53,168 nt of DNA from Rubrimonas sp036770645 (GTDB lineage Bacteria; Pseudomonadota; Alphaproteobacteria; Rhodobacterales; Rhodobacteraceae). The stretch spans positions 1 to 53,168 of the forward strand of contig DAIPIU010000013.1 in assembly GCA_036770645.1 (NCBI GenBank). The letters are read 5' to 3'. This document shows, piece by piece, positions 18,341-26,708 of this stretch; positions within the stretch are counted from its first letter, which is position 1, and the number at the start of each line of letters is the position of its first letter. The notes under the pieces were generated by a model. That model did not search any database. It saw nothing but the letters and a program-made list of their open reading frames with translations, and had not been told where the DNA came from. A program made the translations under genes and the position numbers.

Positions 18341-19609
18341 ATGAGACGCGTGGTCATCACCGGGGTCGGGGCGCTGACTCCGCTCGGCTGCGGGGTCGAG
18401 GTCACCTGGGCGCGGCTGCTGGACGGCCGGTCGGGTGCGGGCGCCATCCGCCATTTCGACGCCGACCACCTTGCCTGCCGCATCGCCTGCGAGATTCCGC
18501 TCGGCGACGGATCGGACGGCAGCTTCGATGCCGATGCGTGGGTGCCGGCCAAGGATCGCCGCAAGATCGACCGGTTCATCACCTATGCGATGGTGGCGGC
18601 CGAGCAGGCCGTGCGCGATGCGGGATGGATGCCCGGGCCCGACGAGGTCGAGGCGCGCGAGCGCACCGGCGTGATGATCGGATCGGGGATCGGCGGGATC
18701 GAGACCATCGCCGAAGGGGCCATCACGCTGAAGGAGAAGGGGCCGCGGCGGATCTCGCCGTTCTTCATCCCGTCCGCGCTGATCAACCTTTGCTCGGGTC
18801 AGGTGTCGATCCGATACGGATTCAAGGGGCCGAACCATGCGGTGGTGACGGCGTGCTCGACCGGCGCGCATGCCATCGGCGACGCGACGCGCCTGATCCG
18901 CTGGGGCGATGCCGACGTCATGGTGGCGGGCGGTGCCGAGGCGCCGATCTGCGAACTGTCCATCGCCGGTTTCGCGGCCTGCAAGGCGCTGTCCACGGCC
19001 TACAACGATACGCCCGAGGTGGCCTCGCGGCCCTATGACCGGGGACGCGACGGCTTCGTCATGGGCGAGGGCGCCGGGGTGGTGGTGCTGGAGGAATACG
19101 AGCACGCCAAGGCGCGTGGCGCGAAGATCTACGCCGAGGTGCTGGGTTACGGCATGTCGGGCGATGCCCATCACATCACCTCGCCCGCGCCGGATGGCGA
19201 CGGGGGCTTTCGCGCCATGCACGCGGCGCTCAAGGATGCGCGGCTCGACCCATCGGCGGTCGATTACGTGAACGCGCACGGCACCTCGACGCCGGTCGGC
19301 GACGAGATCGAGCTGCAGGCGGTGGCCCGGATGCTGGGGGCGCATGCGGGGCAGGTCACGATGTCCTCGACGAAATCGTCGATCGGGCACCTGCTGGGGG
19401 CCGCCGGAGCGGTCGAGGCGATCTTCTGTGCGCTGGCGCTGCGCGACCAGGTGGCGCCGCCGACATTGAACCTCGTGGATCCGTCGGTCGAGACGGCCAT
19501 CGACCTCGCCCCGCTACGGGCCGTGGAGCGGCGCATCGACGTGGCGCTTTCGAATTCCTTCGGGTTCGGCGGCACCAACGCGTCGCTCGTGCTCGGTCGT
19601 CCGCGCTGA
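18341..19609 (+). CDS. fabF: 3-oxoacyl-ACP synthase II (KAS II)
   Basis: Condensing enzyme that elongates acyl-ACP with malonyl-ACP. The 422-residue protein has the thiolase fold with the Cys-His-His triad: Cys172 in VVTACSTGAHA, His313 in NAHGTSTPVGD and His350 in SSIGHLLGAAGA. The C-terminal SFGFGGTNASLVL is also typical. Followed 10 bp later by mltG. Confidence 0.97.
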   Translation: MRRVVITGVGALTPLGCGVEVTWARLLDGRSGAGAIRHFDADHLACRIACEIPLGDGSDGSFDADAWVPAKDRRKIDRFITYAMVAAEQAVRDAGWMPGPDEVEARERTGVMIGSGIGGIETIAEGAITLKEKGPRRISPFFIPSALINLCSGQVSIRYGFKGPNHAVVTACSTGAHAIGDATRLIRWGDADVMVAGGAEAPICELSIAGFAACKALSTAYNDTPEVASRPYDRGRDGFVMGEGAGVVVLEEYEHAKARGAKIYAEVLGYGMSGDAHHITSPAPDGDGGFRAMHAALKDARLDPSAVDYVNAHGTSTPVGDEIELQAVARMLGAHAGQVTMSSTKSSIGHLLGAAGAVEAIFCALALRDQVAPPTLNLVDPSVETAIDLAPLRAVERRIDVALSNSFGFGGTNASLVLGRPR

Positions 19610-19619
19610 GGGCACGGCC

Positions 19620-20606
19620 ATGCGCGCGGTAGCCGCGAACCTGATGACGCTGGTGATCGTGCTCGCGATGGCTGTGGCAGGCGCGGTGGCCTGGGGGCGC
19701 AACGCCTATCTCGCGCCGGGTCCCACGAGCGAGGAGCGGATCGTCTTCGTGCCGCGCGGGGCCGGCCTCGACCGGATCGCCGATCTGCTGGCCGCGGACG
19801 GGGTGATCGGATCGGCGTCTCTGTTCCGGCTGGGCGCGCGCTACGAGGGGCGGGGCGGGGTGATCCGCTATGGCGAATACGCCGTGCCGGCCGGGGCCTC
19901 GATGGCGGAGGTGCTGGCGCTGCTGACCAGCGGGCGGACAGTGCAGCACGCCTTCACCGTCGCCGAGGGTCTGACCTCGTGGGAGGTCGCCGAACTGATC
20001 AACGCCTCGCCGCTGCTGTCTGGCGACGCCGTGGCCCCGCCGCCCGAGGGGACGCTGGCACCCGATACCTATTTCGTTGCCCGCGGCGACGGGCGTGCGG
20101 AGCTGCTCGAGCGCATGCGCGTGCGGCAGTCGCGGCTGCTGGCGGAGATCTGGGCGCAGCGGGACGAGGATCTGGCCATCGCATCGCCCGAGGAGGCGCT
20201 GGTTCTGGCATCGCTGATCGAGAAGGAGACCGGAATTGCGGGGGAGCGCAGGACGGTCTCCGGCGTGTTCCACAACCGCCTGCGCAGGGGGATGCGGCTG
20301 CAGACCGATCCGACCATCATATACGGCATCACCGAGGGACGCGGGCCGCTGGGCCGCGCTCTGACCCGCCGCGACATCGATGCGCCGACGGCGTGGAATA
20401 CGTACACCATCGATGGCCTGCCGCCGACGCCGATCGCGAATCCGGGGCGCGCTTCACTGGAGGCGGCCGTGCGGCCCGAGCGGACGGAGGCGCTGTACTT
20501 CGTGGCCGACGGCAGCGGTGGGCATGCCTTCGCCCGGACGCTCGCCGAACACAACCGCAACGTGGCCGCGTGGCGCGCCATCGAGCGCGCGAGGGCGAGC
20601 CAGTAG
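19620..20606 (+). CDS. mltG: MltG, endolytic murein transglycosylase
   Basis: Membrane-anchored enzyme that cuts nascent glycan strands and is thought to set their length (YceG family). The 328-residue protein has one N-terminal membrane helix (about 5-26), a LysM-like region, and the catalytic-glutamate motif LASLIEKETGIAGER (Glu201 region). LQTDPTIIYGITEGRGPL and NTYTIDGLPPTPIANPG follow. Last housekeeping gene before the GTA cluster; its stop is 22 bp before the GTA -35 box. Confidence 0.95.
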   Translation: MRAVAANLMTLVIVLAMAVAGAVAWGRNAYLAPGPTSEERIVFVPRGAGLDRIADLLAADGVIGSASLFRLGARYEGRGGVIRYGEYAVPAGASMAEVLALLTSGRTVQHAFTVAEGLTSWEVAELINASPLLSGDAVAPPPEGTLAPDTYFVARGDGRAELLERMRVRQSRLLAEIWAQRDEDLAIASPEEALVLASLIEKETGIAGERRTVSGVFHNRLRRGMRLQTDPTIIYGITEGRGPLGRALTRRDIDAPTAWNTYTIDGLPPTPIANPGRASLEAAVRPERTEALYFVADGSGGHAFARTLAEHNRNVAAWRAIERARASQ

Positions 20607-20628
20607 GGCAGCGCGAGCCAAATCGTTC

Positions 20629-20657
20629 TTGACACGGCGCGCGCTCTCGTGTAATAA
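20629..20657 (+). promoter_or_regulatory. Strong sigma70-type promoter upstream of GTA genes
   Basis: TTGACA (20629-20634) and TAATAA (20652-20657) are separated by exactly 17 bp, the best promoter match in the window. Transcription would start near 20664. It lies after the mltG stop and before g1, and a terminator follows almost at once. Confidence 0.75.
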
Positions 20658-20663
20658 ATAGCC

Positions 20664-20704
20664 ATCATTGAGAAGTATGGCTGGGCCCCAAACGGGGCCT
20701 TTTT
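20664..20704 (+). ncRNA. Predicted ~41-nt leader transcript of the GTA promoter
   Basis: Between the predicted start and the terminator the RNA is only about 41 nt. It can form GCCAT (20661-20665) paired with ATGGC (20677-20681), then the terminator hairpin. If the terminator works fully this is the only product of the promoter. If it is bypassed, the same RNA is the 5' leader of the whole GTA operon. The existence of the RNA is inferred from promoter and terminator alone. Confidence 0.4.
20684..20704 (+). terminator. Intrinsic terminator between GTA promoter and g1
   Basis: Stem GGCCCC / GGGGCC with loop AAAC, followed by five T. It lies about 27 bases after the -10 box and 42 bases before the g1 ATG. 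It could also end transcription coming from mltG. Under normal conditions it would block the GTA genes unless RNA polymerase is modified. Confidence 0.82.
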
Positions 20705-20745
20705 CATGTCTTGTTTACCTCTACGTTCAGAGTTTGGTGAGTTTC

Positions 20746-21060
20746 ATGCGTTCCAGCCAGAACGACGCGGTCATTTCGCGCCGGACCCTGCGTCAGGCGC
20801 AGGCGCTCTACGGCTCTCTCGCGGATTGCCTCGCGACGGCGATCGAGAGTTTCAGGGCGCATGGCACGCTGGATGACGCGAATGCCGATCTGCTGCGCCG
20901 ATATCAGAAGTCCCTGTTGATGGTGCTGGATTTTGACTCGCAGCTTGCCCGGAAATGCCGATCCGACGCTGACGTCGCTGATCGCCCGCTTGACCTCGCC
21001 GCCGCCCGGTCCGAGGTCGCTCGGCGCCTGGACCGCCTTGCTGCCGCAGCGGGCGCGTGA
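20746..21060 (+). CDS. g1: GTA gp1, small terminase subunit
   Basis: 104-residue helical protein in the position of RcGTA g1, shown in R. capsulatus to be the small terminase that acts with gp2 in DNA packaging. It contains RRTLRQAQALYGSLADCLAT and LLRRYQKSLLMVLDFDSQLA, helix-rich segments suited to oligomerisation. The frame is open further upstream through the terminator, but the ATG at 20746 has a GGTGAG Shine-Dalgarno. Its 3' end overlaps g2 by up to 128 bp. The call rests mainly on position. Confidence 0.82.
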   Translation: MRSSQNDAVISRRTLRQAQALYGSLADCLATAIESFRAHGTLDDANADLLRRYQKSLLMVLDFDSQLARKCRSDADVADRPLDLAAARSEVARRLDRLAAAAGA

Positions 21061-22318
21061 GGCCTTCGTCGACGGGCTGAGCGACAACGCGCTGCTGGCG
21101 TTGCCGCATCTGTTCGAGTTCTGGGCGCGGCCCGCGCACCAGCTGCCGCCCGAGGGTGACTGGACGACCTGGGTGCTGCTGGGCGGGCGCGGGTCGGGCA
21201 AGACGCGGGCCGGCGCCGAATGGGTGCGCGCGCAGGTCGAGGGGGCCGGGCCGCAGGATCCGGGGGCCGCTCGACGCGTGGCGCTGGTCGGCGAGACCTG
21301 GGAGCAGGCGCGCGACGTGATGGCACTGGGCGAGTCGGGCATCGTCGCATGCTCGCCACCGGACCGGCGGCCGGACTGGGTGGCCTCGCGGCATCGGCTG
21401 GTGTGGGCAAACGGGGCAGAGGCGCAGCTGTTCTCGGCCTCGGATCCGGAGGCGCTGCGCGGGCCGCAATTCGACTGCGCCTGGTCGGATGAGCTGGGGA
21501 AATGGAGCAAGGCGCAGGCGGCCTGGGACATGCTGCAGTTCGGCCTGCGACTGGGAAGCCAGCCCCGGCAGGTGGTGACGACAACGCCGCGCAACCTCGA
21601 CACGCTGCGGGCGATCATCGCGGACCCTGCCACCGTCACGACGACCGCGCCGACCGAAGCCAACCGGGCGAACCTCGCGCCGGAGTTCCTTGCCACCATC
21701 ACGCGGCGCTACGGCGACACGACGCTGGGGCGACAGGAGCTCGGGGGCGAGATGATCGTCGATGCGCCCGGAGCGCTGTTCCGGCGCGCGGCCATCGAGG
21801 CGGCGCGGGTGAGCCGCGCGCCGGCGCTGGACCGCATCGTGGTCGCTGTCGATCCGCCCGCGACCTCGGGCGAGGCGGCGGACGAGTGCGGGATCGTGGT
21901 GGCGGGGATCGCCGGCGAGGCCGTCTATGTGCTGGCCGATCGCAGCGTGGCGCGGGCGGCGCCCGCGGTCTGGGCGGCGTGCGCCATCGAGGCCGCGCGC
22001 GACCATGGGGCGGACCGGATCGTGGCCGAGGTGAACCAGGGTGGCGAGATGGTTGTCGAGACGCTGTTGCACGCCGACCCGACAGCACCTGTCGCCACTG
22101 TGCGCGCCAGCAAGGGCAAAGTCGCCCGGGCCGAGCCGGTATCGCTGCTCTACGAGCGCGGGCTGGTGCGGCATGTGGGCGTGCATCCGGCGCTGGAGGA
22201 CCAGCTCTGCGCCTTCGGCGGTGGTGGGCGCAGCCCGGACCGCGTCGACGCGCTGGTCTGGGCGGTGAGCGAACTGACCAGCGGTCGCCGCGGGTCGCCC
22301 CGGGTCCGCGGGCTGTGA
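20933..22318 (+). CDS. g2: GTA gp2, large terminase (packaging ATPase/nuclease)
   Basis: Motor that cuts and pumps DNA into the capsid. Walker A is GGRGSGKT (84-91 with this start). The C-terminal RNase H-like nuclease begins at IVVAVDPPATSGEAAD and ends with SPDRVDALVWAVSEL, which supplies conserved Asp residues. The start is uncertain: there is no ATG or GTG before the conserved region, and the TTG at 20933 is the first candidate, giving 461 residues. A later TTG is possible. It overlaps g1, implying coupled translation. GTA terminases are headful-type and package largely random host DNA. Confidence 0.92.
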   Translation: MTRSLPGNADPTLTSLIARLTSPPPGPRSLGAWTALLPQRAREAFVDGLSDNALLALPHLFEFWARPAHQLPPEGDWTTWVLLGGRGSGKTRAGAEWVRAQVEGAGPQDPGAARRVALVGETWEQARDVMALGESGIVACSPPDRRPDWVASRHRLVWANGAEAQLFSASDPEALRGPQFDCAWSDELGKWSKAQAAWDMLQFGLRLGSQPRQVVTTTPRNLDTLRAIIADPATVTTTAPTEANRANLAPEFLATITRRYGDTTLGRQELGGEMIVDAPGALFRRAAIEAARVSRAPALDRIVVAVDPPATSGEAADECGIVVAGIAGEAVYVLADRSVARAAPAVWAACAIEAARDHGADRIVAEVNQGGEMVVETLLHADPTAPVATVRASKGKVARAEPVSLLYERGLVRHVGVHPALEDQLCAFGGGGRSPDRVDALVWAVSELTSGRRGSPRVRGL

Positions 22319-22338
22319 ACGAGGTCGAGGAGAAGCCA

Positions 22339-23505
22339 ATGGCATGGTCCCTGTTCGGTCGGCGGCGCGATGCCGCGACCGAGGCGAAGGCGTCCGCGGT
22401 GGGCGCGATGACGGCGCTGCACGGGCTGGGCCAGCCGGCATGGACGCCGGGAGATTGCGCGGCGCTGACGCGGGCGGGCTATGCCGGCAATGTCGTCGGC
22501 TTTCGATGCGTGCGCATGATCGCGGAGGCCTCGGCGGCCCTGCCACTGCGTCTGGTCGAAGGGGGCGCGGTGCTGGAGACGCATCCGCTGGCCGACCTTT
22601 TGGAGCGGCCGAACCCCGGGCAGGGCGGGGCCTCGCTGCTCGAGGCCGTCTACGGCTACCTCCAGCTTGCGGGCGATGCCTATCTCGAGGCGGCCGGACC
22701 GGCGGCACCCGACGAACTGCACGCCTTGCGGCCCGACCGGATGCGCGCCGTGCCCGGCCGCGACGGATGGCCCGAGGCCTATGAATACCGCGTGGGCGCC
22801 CGCGTCCATCGCTTCGACATGACGGGCGAGGCCCCGCCGCTGCTGCACCTGCGGTCCTTCCACCCGCTGGACGATCATTACGGCATGGCGCCGCTGACGG
22901 CGGCCGCCGCGTCGATCGACGTGCACAACGCCGCCTCGCGCTGGACCAAGGCGCTGCTGGACAATGCGGCGCGGCCTTCGGGGGCGGTGGTGTATTCCGG
23001 CATCGACGGCCGCGGGACGCTGACCGAGGAGCAGTATCGCCGTCTGGTGGACGAGCTGGAGAGCAACCATCAGGGCGCGCGCAACGCGGGGCGGCCGATG
23101 CTGCTGGAGGGTGGGCTCGACTGGAAGCCGATGGGGTATTCGCCGTCGGAGATGGAGTTCCTCGAGACCAAGAACGCCGCTGCGCGCGAGATCGCGCTCG
23201 CCTTCGGCGTGCCGCCCATGCTGCTGGGACTGCCGGGCGACAACACCTACGCCAACTATCAGGAGGCCAACCGCGCCTTCTATCGCCAGACCGTGCTGCC
23301 GCTGGCGCTCCGGGTGACCGCGGCGATCAGCGGGTGGCTGGGCTGGCGCTGGGGCGGCGCGGTGCGGGTGGAGCCGGATCTGGACCGCTGCCCTGCCCTT
23401 GCCGAGGAGCGCGATGCGCAATGGGCGCGGGTGGCCAAGGCCGATTTCCTGAATGACGACGAGAAGCGGCGGATGCTGGGGCTGTCGCCCCGCGCCGGCG
23501 CCTGA
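22339..23505 (+). CDS. g3: GTA gp3, HK97-family portal protein
   Basis: Forms the dodecameric DNA channel at one capsid vertex. 388 residues with portal motifs GYAGNVVGFRCVRMIAEASA, NPGQGGASLLEAVYGYLQLAGDAY and the core segment ALAFGVPPMLLGLPGDNTYANYQEANRAF, characteristic of phage portals. GAGGAGAAG precedes the ATG. It starts 20 bp after g2. Confidence 0.95.
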   Translation: MAWSLFGRRRDAATEAKASAVGAMTALHGLGQPAWTPGDCAALTRAGYAGNVVGFRCVRMIAEASAALPLRLVEGGAVLETHPLADLLERPNPGQGGASLLEAVYGYLQLAGDAYLEAAGPAAPDELHALRPDRMRAVPGRDGWPEAYEYRVGARVHRFDMTGEAPPLLHLRSFHPLDDHYGMAPLTAAAASIDVHNAASRWTKALLDNAARPSGAVVYSGIDGRGTLTEEQYRRLVDELESNHQGARNAGRPMLLEGGLDWKPMGYSPSEMEFLETKNAAAREIALAFGVPPMLLGLPGDNTYANYQEANRAFYRQTVLPLALRVTAAISGWLGWRWGGAVRVEPDLDRCPALAEERDAQWARVAKADFLNDDEKRRMLGLSPRAGA

Positions 23506-23528
23506 GCCCCGCCAGCACGGAGACCGCC

Positions 23529-24074
23529 ATGACGATCATGCCCTCGGCCGCGGCCCCGCGGCTCGAGACGAAATTCATCGCCTTCGATCCGGCCGCCGAT
23601 CTCGGCGATGGCCGCATCGCGGGTTATGCGAGCCTGTTCGACGTCGTGGACGGCTGCGGCGACGAGGTCGCGCCGGGCGCCTTCGCCGCATCGCTGCGCC
23701 GCGCGGAGCGACGGCCGAAGCTGCTGTGGCAGCATGATCCAGCGCGGCCCATCGGCGTGTGGGACGCCCTGCGCGAAGACGAGCGTGGCCTTCATGCAAG
23801 CGGCCGGCTGCTGACCGAAATCCAGTCCGGCGCCGAGGCCGCCGTGCTGCTGCGCGCGGGCGCAGTGGATGGGCTGTCGATTGGCTATCGCGCCGTGCGC
23901 GCCGCCCGCAGCGAGGCGGGCGGCCGACGCCTGTTGGAGATCGACCTGTGGGAGATCTCGCTCGTGACCTTTCCGATGCTGCCGGAGGCCCGCGCCGCGG
24001 TCCCCGCGGCGGAGAAAGACGACGCGCCCGACCTCGTGGCAGCCCTTCGGGCCGCGCGCGCGTTGTTCGACTGA
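23529..24074 (+). CDS. g4: GTA gp4, HK97-family prohead protease
   Basis: Cleaves the scaffold-like part of the capsid protein during maturation. The 181-residue protein has the conserved His69 (LLWQHDPARPIGVW) and Ser117 (GAVDGLSIGYRAV), matching the HK97 protease His/Ser catalytic residues. It begins 23 bp after the portal gene; the small g3.5 found here in R. capsulatus is absent. Confidence 0.94.
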   Translation: MTIMPSAAAPRLETKFIAFDPAADLGDGRIAGYASLFDVVDGCGDEVAPGAFAASLRRAERRPKLLWQHDPARPIGVWDALREDERGLHASGRLLTEIQSGAEAAVLLRAGAVDGLSIGYRAVRAARSEAGGRRLLEIDLWEISLVTFPMLPEARAAVPAAEKDDAPDLVAALRAARALFD

Positions 24075-24108
24075 CCGGCACCAGATCCAGAGCACCAAGG
24101 AGATTGCG

Positions 24109-25281
24109 ATGACCGAGTTTCCCGGCAGCGCCGACACCAGCCGCCCCGCGACCGAGGCCAAGGCAGCAATCGGCGAGTTCATGCGCGATTTCCGCGCCTT
24201 TCAGGGGCGGGTCGACACCCGCCTGAAGACGCAGGAGGACCGTCTGGCGATGCTCGACCGTAAGGCCGCCGCTCGTCCCCTCCTTGCGCCGGAAGCGTCG
24301 GTGCCGCCGGAGACCAAGGCGGTGGCCGCCTATCTGCGTTCGGGCGACGAGAGCGGACTGCGGTCGCTCGCGCTCGATGCCAAGGCCATGACCTCGGCAA
24401 CCGGGGCGGACGGAGGCTTCCTGCTCGATCCGCAGACCTGCCGGCGCATCGACGGGCTGATGCGGGGCGCAGGCACGATGCGCTCGGTCGCCAATGTGGT
24501 GACGGTGCAGGCGGGATCCTACGACGTGCTCGTGGATCGCGCGGACCTCGGGGTGGCCTGGGCGGCCGAGAGCGCGACCGCCGCGGAAACCGCATCGTCG
24601 ACGTTCGAGCGGATCGCCATCCCGCTGCACGAACTGTCGGCGATGCCGCGCGTGTCGCAGCGCCTGCTGGAGGATAGCGCCTTCGACATCGAGGGCTGGC
24701 TGGCCGAAGCGATCGCCGAGCGTTTCTCGCGCGCCGAGAATGCCGCCTTCGTGACCGGGAACGGCACGGACAAGCCGCGCGGCTTCCTGAGCTATGGCTC
24801 GGTGGCGCATGAAGCCGCGGTCTGGGGTCAGATCGGCCATGTCGCGACCGGCGCGCCCGGCAGCTTCGGGCCCGGCGATCCGTCGAATGCGCTGATCGAC
24901 CTTGTCTACAGCCTCGGGGCGAAATACCGGGCGCGGGCGAGCTTCGTGATGAACTCGCGCACGGCCGGATCGGTGCGCAAGCTGAAGGACGCCGACGGGC
25001 GCTTCCTTTGGGCCGAAGGGCTGGGATGCGAGCAGCCCGCGCGGTTGATGGGCTATCCGGTGCTGACCTGCGAGGACATGCCCGACATCGCGGACGGAGC
25101 GTCGGCCATCGCCTTCGGAGATTTCCGAGCCGGCTATACCATCGTCGAGCGGCCGGAACTGCGTGTGCTGCGCGACCCCTACTCGGCCAAGCCGCATGTG
25201 CTGTTCTACGCGGCAGCCCGTGTCGGCGGCGATGTGACCGACTTCTCCGCGATCCGCCTGCTGCGGTTCGCTGCCGCCTGA
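24109..25281 (+). CDS. g5: GTA gp5, major capsid protein (HK97 fold)
   Basis: Main shell protein, 390 residues before processing. Residues about 20-60 form a charged coiled coil (RDFRAFQGRVDTRLKTQEDR) corresponding to the delta domain removed by gp4. The HK97 signature regions AMTSATGADGGFLLDPQT and LSAMPRVSQRLLEDSAFDIE follow. AAGGAGATT is a strong Shine-Dalgarno. A perfect GC hairpin follows the stop and may stabilise this abundant message. Confidence 0.96.
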   Translation: MTEFPGSADTSRPATEAKAAIGEFMRDFRAFQGRVDTRLKTQEDRLAMLDRKAAARPLLAPEASVPPETKAVAAYLRSGDESGLRSLALDAKAMTSATGADGGFLLDPQTCRRIDGLMRGAGTMRSVANVVTVQAGSYDVLVDRADLGVAWAAESATAAETASSTFERIAIPLHELSAMPRVSQRLLEDSAFDIEGWLAEAIAERFSRAENAAFVTGNGTDKPRGFLSYGSVAHEAAVWGQIGHVATGAPGSFGPGDPSNALIDLVYSLGAKYRARASFVMNSRTAGSVRKLKDADGRFLWAEGLGCEQPARLMGYPVLTCEDMPDIADGASAIAFGDFRAGYTIVERPELRVLRDPYSAKPHVLFYAAARVGGDVTDFSAIRLLRFAAA

Positions 25282-25288
25282 GGGGCGG

Positions 25289-25312
25289 GCGGGGGCGCGG
25301 AAGCGCCCCCGC
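25289..25312 (+). other. Perfect 10-bp GNRA hairpin between g5 and g6
   Basis: GCGGGGGCGC-GGAA-GCGCCCCCGC, with no mismatch and a GGAA (GNRA-class) tetraloop, begins 8 bases after the capsid stop codon. There is no T-run, so it is probably not an intrinsic terminator. It could act as a 3'-end stabiliser of g1-g5 RNA or as an RNase processing boundary. Confidence 0.7.
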
Positions 25313-25346
25313 GCACGAGGTGAGGCCGAACGCCCGCGAGGTGTCC

Positions 25347-25925
25347 ATGACGCATTACGACCTGTCGCCCGCGCAGCCCGACGCTGCGCGGATCGCCGAT
25401 CTCGTGGGCCAGCTTCGGCTGCCGGAGGGCGCGGCGAGCGATCCCGCGACGGCTGCCCTCTTGGCGCGGCTGTCCGACGCGGCGCTGGCCCGGATCGAGC
25501 GGCTGACCGGCCGCGTGTTCGGGGTGCGGACCCTGACGATCCGCATGACGCAACGCTGCGCGTCGATCCCGTTGCCAGTCCGACCGGTCGCTTCGGTCGA
25601 GCGGATCGAGATCGTCTCGGCCGACGGAGCGCGCATCGCTCACGAAGCCGCAGCGTGGCGGGTCGAGGATGGTGCGGGCGGGCAGGTGCTGGTGCATCGG
25701 GGAGAGGGACCGGTGCCGCCGATCCCGCCCGGCGGATGGACGGAGGCGCGGCTGACGGCGGGATACGGGCCCGCCTGGCAGGATTCGCCGGCCGATCTGC
25801 GAGAGGCGGTGACGTTGGCGGCGGCTGCTGCGTTCGAGGATGGCGCGGCCGGGGTCGACGCTGCGGCGGCGCTGCCACGCGCCGTGGCGGCGCTGGTCGA
25901 GCCGTTCCGGCAGGTGCGTCTGTGA
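25347..25925 (+). CDS. g6: GTA gp6, head-tail connector/adaptor
   Basis: 192 residues, in the position of RcGTA gp6, the adaptor that binds beneath the portal. Homologous phage connector features include ALARIERLTGRVFGVRTLTI, PVRPVASVERIEIV and LTAGYGPAWQDSPADLREAVTLAAAAAFEDG, typical of the HK97 gp6-like DNA-packaging connector family. The stop overlaps the g7 start (GTGA). Confidence 0.88.
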   Translation: MTHYDLSPAQPDAARIADLVGQLRLPEGAASDPATAALLARLSDAALARIERLTGRVFGVRTLTIRMTQRCASIPLPVRPVASVERIEIVSADGARIAHEAAAWRVEDGAGGQVLVHRGEGPVPPIPPGGWTEARLTAGYGPAWQDSPADLREAVTLAAAAAFEDGAAGVDAAAALPRAVAALVEPFRQVRL

Positions 25926-26266
25926 GCGCGGGGGCGGGGGCGCTGCGCACGCTGATGGCGCTGGAGACACGCGACGCCGCGCCCGACGGAGGCGGGGGCG
26001 GCGCTGGGGGCTGGCGTCGGATCGGACGGCTGTGGGCCGGGTTGCGGCCCGTCTCGGCCTGGGAGCGCGAGGCCGGCGGCGGCCTGCTGAGCGGCGTGTC
26101 GCACCGCGCGGCGGTGGTCGCCGTCCCGTCCGGATCCCCGGACCGCCCGATGCCCGGCATGCGGCTGGTCGAGCGGGAGCGCAGCTTCGCGATCCGCGCG
26201 GTGACCGAGGCCGATCCGCGCGGGCGGCGGCTTCTGTGCTGGCTGGAGGAGGTGCCCGCCCCATGA
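25922..26266 (+). CDS. g7: GTA gp7, stopper/head completion protein
   Basis: 114 residues, in the slot of RcGTA gp7 (head-tail joining/stopper, SPP1 gp16-like). Segments include GALRTLMALETRDAAPDGGGG, GGWRRIGRLWAGLRPVSAWE and a beta-rich C-terminus (SFAIRAVTEADPRGRRLLCW). The GTG start overlaps the g6 stop and the g8 ATG overlaps its own stop. The call rests on order and size plus weak motifs. Confidence 0.85.
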   Translation: MSAGAGALRTLMALETRDAAPDGGGGGAGGWRRIGRLWAGLRPVSAWEREAGGGLLSGVSHRAAVVAVPSGSPDRPMPGMRLVERERSFAIRAVTEADPRGRRLLCWLEEVPAP

Positions 26267-26685
26267 CCTATGCATTTTCATGGCCGCTGCAGCAGGCGCT
26301 GTTCGCGGCGCTGACCGCCGATCCGGAGATCGCCGCGCTGGCTGGCGGCCGGGTCTGGGACGAGGCGGGCATGCCGGGCCCCGCCGGGGCGGGCGATGGC
26401 CCGTGGGTTTTGATCGGGGACGAGACGGTGGTGCCGTGGTCCACGGCGACCGAGATCGGGGCCGAGCATGTGCTGCGCATCGACGTGGTTGGCCCTGCCC
26501 CTGGCTTCGCAGCCCTTAAGCGGGTCGCTGCAGCCGTCTGCGCCGTCGCGACCGGGCCGCTGGCGCTGGCGCGGGGACGCATCGCCGGAGCGGGTTTCCT
26601 GGGCGGCAGGACGCTGCGCGAGGACAAGGGCCGGCTGCGCCGCATCGCGCTTCGCTTTCGGATCGTGGTCGAGGAGACGGCCTGA
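26263..26685 (+). CDS. g8: GTA gp8, tail terminator (DUF3168 type)
   Basis: 140 residues. The sequence WPLQQALFAALTADPEIAALAGGRVWDE followed by GPWVLIGDETVVPWST is characteristic of DUF3168 tail-completion/terminator proteins that cap the tail tube at the head side. The ATG overlaps the g7 stop (ATGA). Confidence 0.88.
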   Translation: MTYAFSWPLQQALFAALTADPEIAALAGGRVWDEAGMPGPAGAGDGPWVLIGDETVVPWSTATEIGAEHVLRIDVVGPAPGFAALKRVAAAVCAVATGPLALARGRIAGAGFLGGRTLREDKGRLRRIALRFRIVVEETA

Positions 26686-26708
26686 GGGCCGCAGCGAGGG
26701 AGAGGCTG

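Noticed and set aside
23575..26160. An 861-codon minus-strand frame opposite g4-g7.
   Set aside because: Same reason: it opposes well-identified protease and capsid genes and its translation is low-complexity.
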